From the NCBI GenBank assembly GCA_947628025.1, contig CANQYH010000124.1:1-8731 (forward strand): a stretch of 8,731 bases of DNA, given 5' to 3'. Shown in pieces: positions 6,965-8,731 of this stretch; the first letter of the stretch is position 1; every line of letters starts with the position of its first letter. Position numbers and translations under genes: made by a program. This DNA is from an uncultured Lachnospiraceae bacterium (GTDB taxonomy: Bacteria > Bacillota > Clostridia > Lachnospirales > Lachnospiraceae). Under the pieces are notes generated by a model. That model had not been told where the DNA came from, searched no databases, and saw only the letters and a list, made by a program, of their open reading frames with translations.

Positions 6965-7000
6965 GTGCTATCACCCTCCTTTCTGCTGCCTTCGCTTTTA

Positions 7001-7029
7001 ATTTTACCATGAAAAAGAGGGAAATACAA
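7001..7029 (-). promoter_or_regulatory. Extended -10 promoter of the Rpn-family gene
   Basis: The minus strand reads TGGTAAAAT (7001-7009), a -10 hexamer with 5 of 6 matches and a TG extension. TTGTAT (7024-7029) is a weak -35 at 17 bases. Transcription would start near 6994, giving a leader of about 30 bases that contains the strong ribosome site. Confidence 0.55.
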
Positions 7030-7170
7030 TATCATCCCAGGAACATTTTTCAAACCACCGTGTTACAGGCAAGATAAGATACCTTACAGCTGGATCATAA
7101 ACGTGATGTGCAGTTGAAGAATCAATAGAATATGCAGTAAAATTAATATTTTTTAACAAAGTTTCTTCGC
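7004..7170. other. AT-rich intergenic stretch with no firm gene
   Basis: This stretch lies between the methyltransferase remnant and the Rpn gene. It is clearly more AT-rich than its neighbours. A 56-codon minus-strand frame (7004-7174, MSEETLLKN to FPSFSW) is open and its ATG overlaps the remnant's TGA as ATGA. It matches no family I know, has no clear ribosome site and ends inside the Rpn promoter, so I do not call it a gene. No terminator hairpin was seen. Confidence 0.4.
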
Positions 7171-7314
7171 TCATTCCAGATCCATTACATGGTACGCGGG
7201 CATGATCCCGCCGTAACGGTTGATCGCGGAATGAATGCTTTCAAATATGCATTCGGGGCGGCTTTTATCATAATCCATGGCTGCGCTGTCAAATGTCTGT
7301 TCAAATGCCGTCAT
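7171..7314 (-). pseudogene. Remnant of a class I SAM-dependent methyltransferase with an internal deletion
   Basis: This 47-codon frame starts MTAFEQTFDSAAMDYDKSRPE, like the N-terminus of small-molecule SAM methyltransferases (pattern F-D-x-x-A-x-x-Y-D-K-x-R-P). It continues directly into IFESIHSAINRYGG and HVMDLE, which resembles the C-terminal end of the same family (helix, HGG-type turn, then a 'DLxLA' strand). The whole central fold, including the glycine-rich SAM loop, is missing, about 200 residues against a usual length near 250. The reading is an in-frame internal deletion that leaves a non-functional stub. It begins 9 bases after the stop of the flavodoxin-family gene, with only a weak GGAAG upstream, so the two were probably one operon. 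The family assignment is from memory of the pattern. It could instead be an unrelated small protein. Confidence 0.45.
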
Positions 7315-7323
7315 TTCTTCCGT

Positions 7324-7965
7324 TCACGTCTTTCCCGCCATCGAAGCGCCGAGCTCATAGATCTTCTTACACTCCTGCGGAAATACCGTCTCGTGCCTTT
7401 TGTATTTTGCGTCCGCGTCAAACATCGTCCATTCCCAGTCTGTCTTGCTGTAATCCTTTAGCTGAAGCGTATCCCCGCTGACAAAGACCTCCGCGGGTCC
7501 GACAAACCGGCTTAACGTCTGCTGATAATTCCGAAGCAGTCCCTGATACATATTATCCGGCGCGTTGCTTGTCATGATCAGCAGCACAGGGATCGGGCGG
7601 ACGCTGCAGCAGGGGCGCTCCATATTGTAGGTCAGATTCTGGAAGACCAACCGCTCATAAAGGGCGCGGAACGACGCGGTCATTTCGCCCAGGTAATTCG
7701 GAGAACCGATGATAAGACCGTCTGATTCGCGGATCGCATCCAGAACCGGGGTCAGTCCGTCCCTGCACACACAGCGCCCCTTATTTATCTCTTTCTTGCA
7801 TCCGAAGCACGAAATACAACCCGTGTACTTTTCAAGGCGGAACAAATCAAACTTCTCTACCGCCGCACCTGCGTCTTTCGCTCCTCTGGCCGCTTCCGTG
7901 ATCAGTGTATCCGTATTCCATCCTTTTCTCGGTCCGGCATTTACTGCTATGATCTTTTTGCTCAT
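7324..7965 (-). CDS. Flavodoxin-family NAD(P)H-dependent reductase, iron-sulfur flavoprotein-like
   Basis: The 213-residue protein has a flavodoxin-like fold. The phosphate-binding loop for FMN is AGPRKGWNTDTL (10-21), a variant of the usual SPR..GNT. The second FMN-contacting segment is GSPNYLGEMTASFRALYERL (87-106). A cysteine cluster C50-x2-C53-x2-C56, followed by C65 and C67, sits where iron-sulfur flavoproteins hold a 4Fe-4S cluster; the spacing to the fourth cysteine (8 residues) is a little long. A further Cys pair lies at 119-120. Such proteins transfer electrons between reduced carriers and flavin in anaerobes; the physiological partner is unknown. GGAGG (7973-7977) lies 7 bases before the ATG. 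The methyltransferase remnant follows after 9 bases. An imperfect 32-base palindrome lies about 75 bases upstream. Confidence 0.85.
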   Translation of the reverse strand: MSKKIIAVNAGPRKGWNTDTLITEAARGAKDAGAAVEKFDLFRLEKYTGCISCFGCKKEINKGRCVCRDGLTPVLDAIRESDGLIIGSPNYLGEMTASFRALYERLVFQNLTYNMERPCCSVRPIPVLLIMTSNAPDNMYQGLLRNYQQTLSRFVGPAEVFVSGDTLQLKDYSKTDWEWTMFDADAKYKRHETVFPQECKKIYELGASMAGKT

Positions 7966-8038
7966 CCGTCGTCCTCCTCACATATTCTAAGCGTGGATTG
8001 TCAGTGTATATCTTTAATCCAATTCAAAATACCCACGA

Positions 8039-8070
8039 ATTTTTCTAACAGTGATCACACTTTCAAAAAT
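8039..8070. promoter_or_regulatory. Imperfect 32-base palindrome upstream of the flavodoxin-family gene
   Basis: ATTTTTCTAACAGTGA and TCACACTTTCAAAAAT form half-sites matching at 12 of 16 positions around a perfect GTGATCAC core (8051-8058). It lies between the PIN gene stop and the flavodoxin-family start. The Ts belong to the arms and no U-run follows on either strand, so an operator is more likely than a terminator. No clear promoter was recognised beside it. Confidence 0.35.
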
Positions 8071-8081
8071 GTAATTCATCG

Positions 8082-8489
8082 TCAATCGTCTTTCAAATAT
8101 CTTTCACAAAACTCTTTTGCCGTCACTATGGAGATATTTTCAAACTGCTGTATCACCAACAGATCTTTATCCCCACTGACAATATACATCGCCTGTGCAT
8201 CTCTCGCACAATTGATAAACTTATCATCATCCGGATCCCGGCATATTTCTATTTGGGATGCCGGTTCTATGATTTCCATGGATCGGATAAGAGGATTCAG
8301 AATAGAAACATCTATATTGCCCTGTTTGCGCCGCACCATTTCGCGTATGATTTCCTGATATTCATTCAATATCTCCATATTAGCGCACGCCTTGACTCTC
8401 CCCTCCACAGAGGCCCTTAAAATCTTTCGGGGGAACCCTCCAAAAAATACACCTGATATCAGAACGTTGGTATCGATAACAATCTTCAC
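8082..8489 (-). CDS. PIN-domain ribonuclease toxin of a type II toxin-antitoxin pair
   Basis: The 135-residue protein is of the 'putative toxin-antitoxin system toxin component, PIN family' type. PIN toxins are metal-dependent RNases. The expected acidic residues are visible: D6 in VIDTNVLISG, E43 in LNEYQEI, D85 and the cluster D87-D89 in CRDPDDDKF, and D107 in SGDKDLL. The family's typical length is about 130-145, so it appears complete. Translation starts at GTG (8487-8489), which overlaps the antitoxin TGA as GTGA, a classic coupled arrangement; the purine-rich end of the antitoxin gene (AGGAGCAGGAAG) serves as ribosome site. No in-frame ATG suits better. The downstream flavodoxin-family gene is about 117 bases away. 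Confidence 0.9.
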   Translation of the reverse strand: MKIVIDTNVLISGVFFGGFPRKILRASVEGRVKACANMEILNEYQEIIREMVRRKQGNIDVSILNPLIRSMEIIEPASQIEICRDPDDDKFINCARDAQAMYIVSGDKDLLVIQQFENISIVTAKEFCERYLKDD

Positions 8490-8731
8490 TTCCTGCTCCT
8501 CTTTCTCACGCTCTTAATAATATCATTCACATCGCTTTCTTCATATCCGACGGATGCCGCCCATTTTTGCGCTTCATCTAATGATATATCAAGTTCTTGT
8601 ACCGTGGGCATCTTCAATGTTTTCAGCATAATGGCATCACCAGACGCGTATGCCACCAGTTTATCCCCTGTATCAATAGAAAGCATCTTCCGTATGCTGA
8701 CCGGAAGTGATATCTGCCCTTTCGAAGAAAC
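8486..8731 (-). CDS. AbrB/SpoVT-type antitoxin, 5' end beyond the right edge
   Basis: The frame is open to the window edge, so the N-terminus is missing. The visible 81 residues begin VSSKGQISLPVSIRKMLSI, the DNA-binding beta-hairpin motif of SpoVT/AbrB-domain proteins, followed by DTGDKLVAYASGDAIMLKT. The internal ATG at 8684-8686 would cut this motif and is not the real start; only a few residues should be missing. The C-terminal part (LDEAQKWAASVGYEESDVND) is helical and likely binds the PIN toxin. It ends in a basic tail, SVRKRSRK. Antitoxins of this class usually repress their own operon; the promoter lies outside the window. Its stop codon overlaps the toxin's GTG start. Confidence 0.88.
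   Translation of the reverse strand, partial: VSSKGQISLPVSIRKMLSIDTGDKLVAYASGDAIMLKTLKMPTVQELDISLDEAQKWAASVGYEESDVNDIIKSVRKRSRK

Noticed and set aside
7004..7174. A 56-codon minus-strand frame with an ATGA overlap with the methyltransferase remnant
   Set aside because: The overlap is tempting, but the translation matches nothing I know, it has no clear ribosome site, it ends in the Rpn promoter, and an open frame of this length is easily random.

Overview
The window looks like chromosomal DNA of a Gram-positive anaerobe of the class Clostridia (Lachnospiraceae or Oscillospiraceae type). This is inferred from strong GGAGG-type ribosome sites, a heterodimeric ABC exporter of the TM287/TM288 kind, an ECF-like sigma factor with a long C-terminal extension, and an Rpn-type PD-(D/E)XK protein of the sort common in gut Firmicutes. 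Base composition is GC-rich over the exporter and sigma genes and visibly more AT-rich to the right of about 6965, where accessory genes sit. No phage, insertion sequence, CRISPR array, rRNA or tRNA was seen.

Left part (1-3879, all minus strand): the first 21 codons of a GNAT-type acetyltransferase run off the left edge. A two-gene operon for a heterodimeric multidrug-type exporter follows. The promoter-proximal subunit (1981-3879) carries the degenerate ATPase site and an unusual linker. The distal subunit (198-1988) carries the catalytic Walker B glutamate and overlaps the first gene by 8 bases.

Middle (3880-5774): a 251-base divergent control region holds an extended -10 promoter for the exporter and several palindromes. 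It separates the exporter from a plus-strand gene in which an ECF-type sigma factor is fused to a winged-helix-like segment and a large unrecognised C-terminal region. A Shine-Dalgarno-like site and ATG lie exactly at the fusion junction. The simplest reading is a self-contained regulator plus efflux cassette, in which the C-terminal region would sense a compound and the sigma part would drive the exporter. That functional link is inference from layout and shared sequence motifs.

Right part (5775-8731): two strong hairpin terminators separate the sigma gene from a convergent Rpn-family nuclease gene with its own promoter. Upstream of it lies a 47-codon remnant that reads as the two ends of a SAM methyltransferase joined together. 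Then come an iron-sulfur-flavoprotein-like flavodoxin-family reductase and a toxin-antitoxin pair (AbrB-type antitoxin running off the right edge, PIN toxin started by a GTG that overlaps the antitoxin stop). All of these are on the minus strand.
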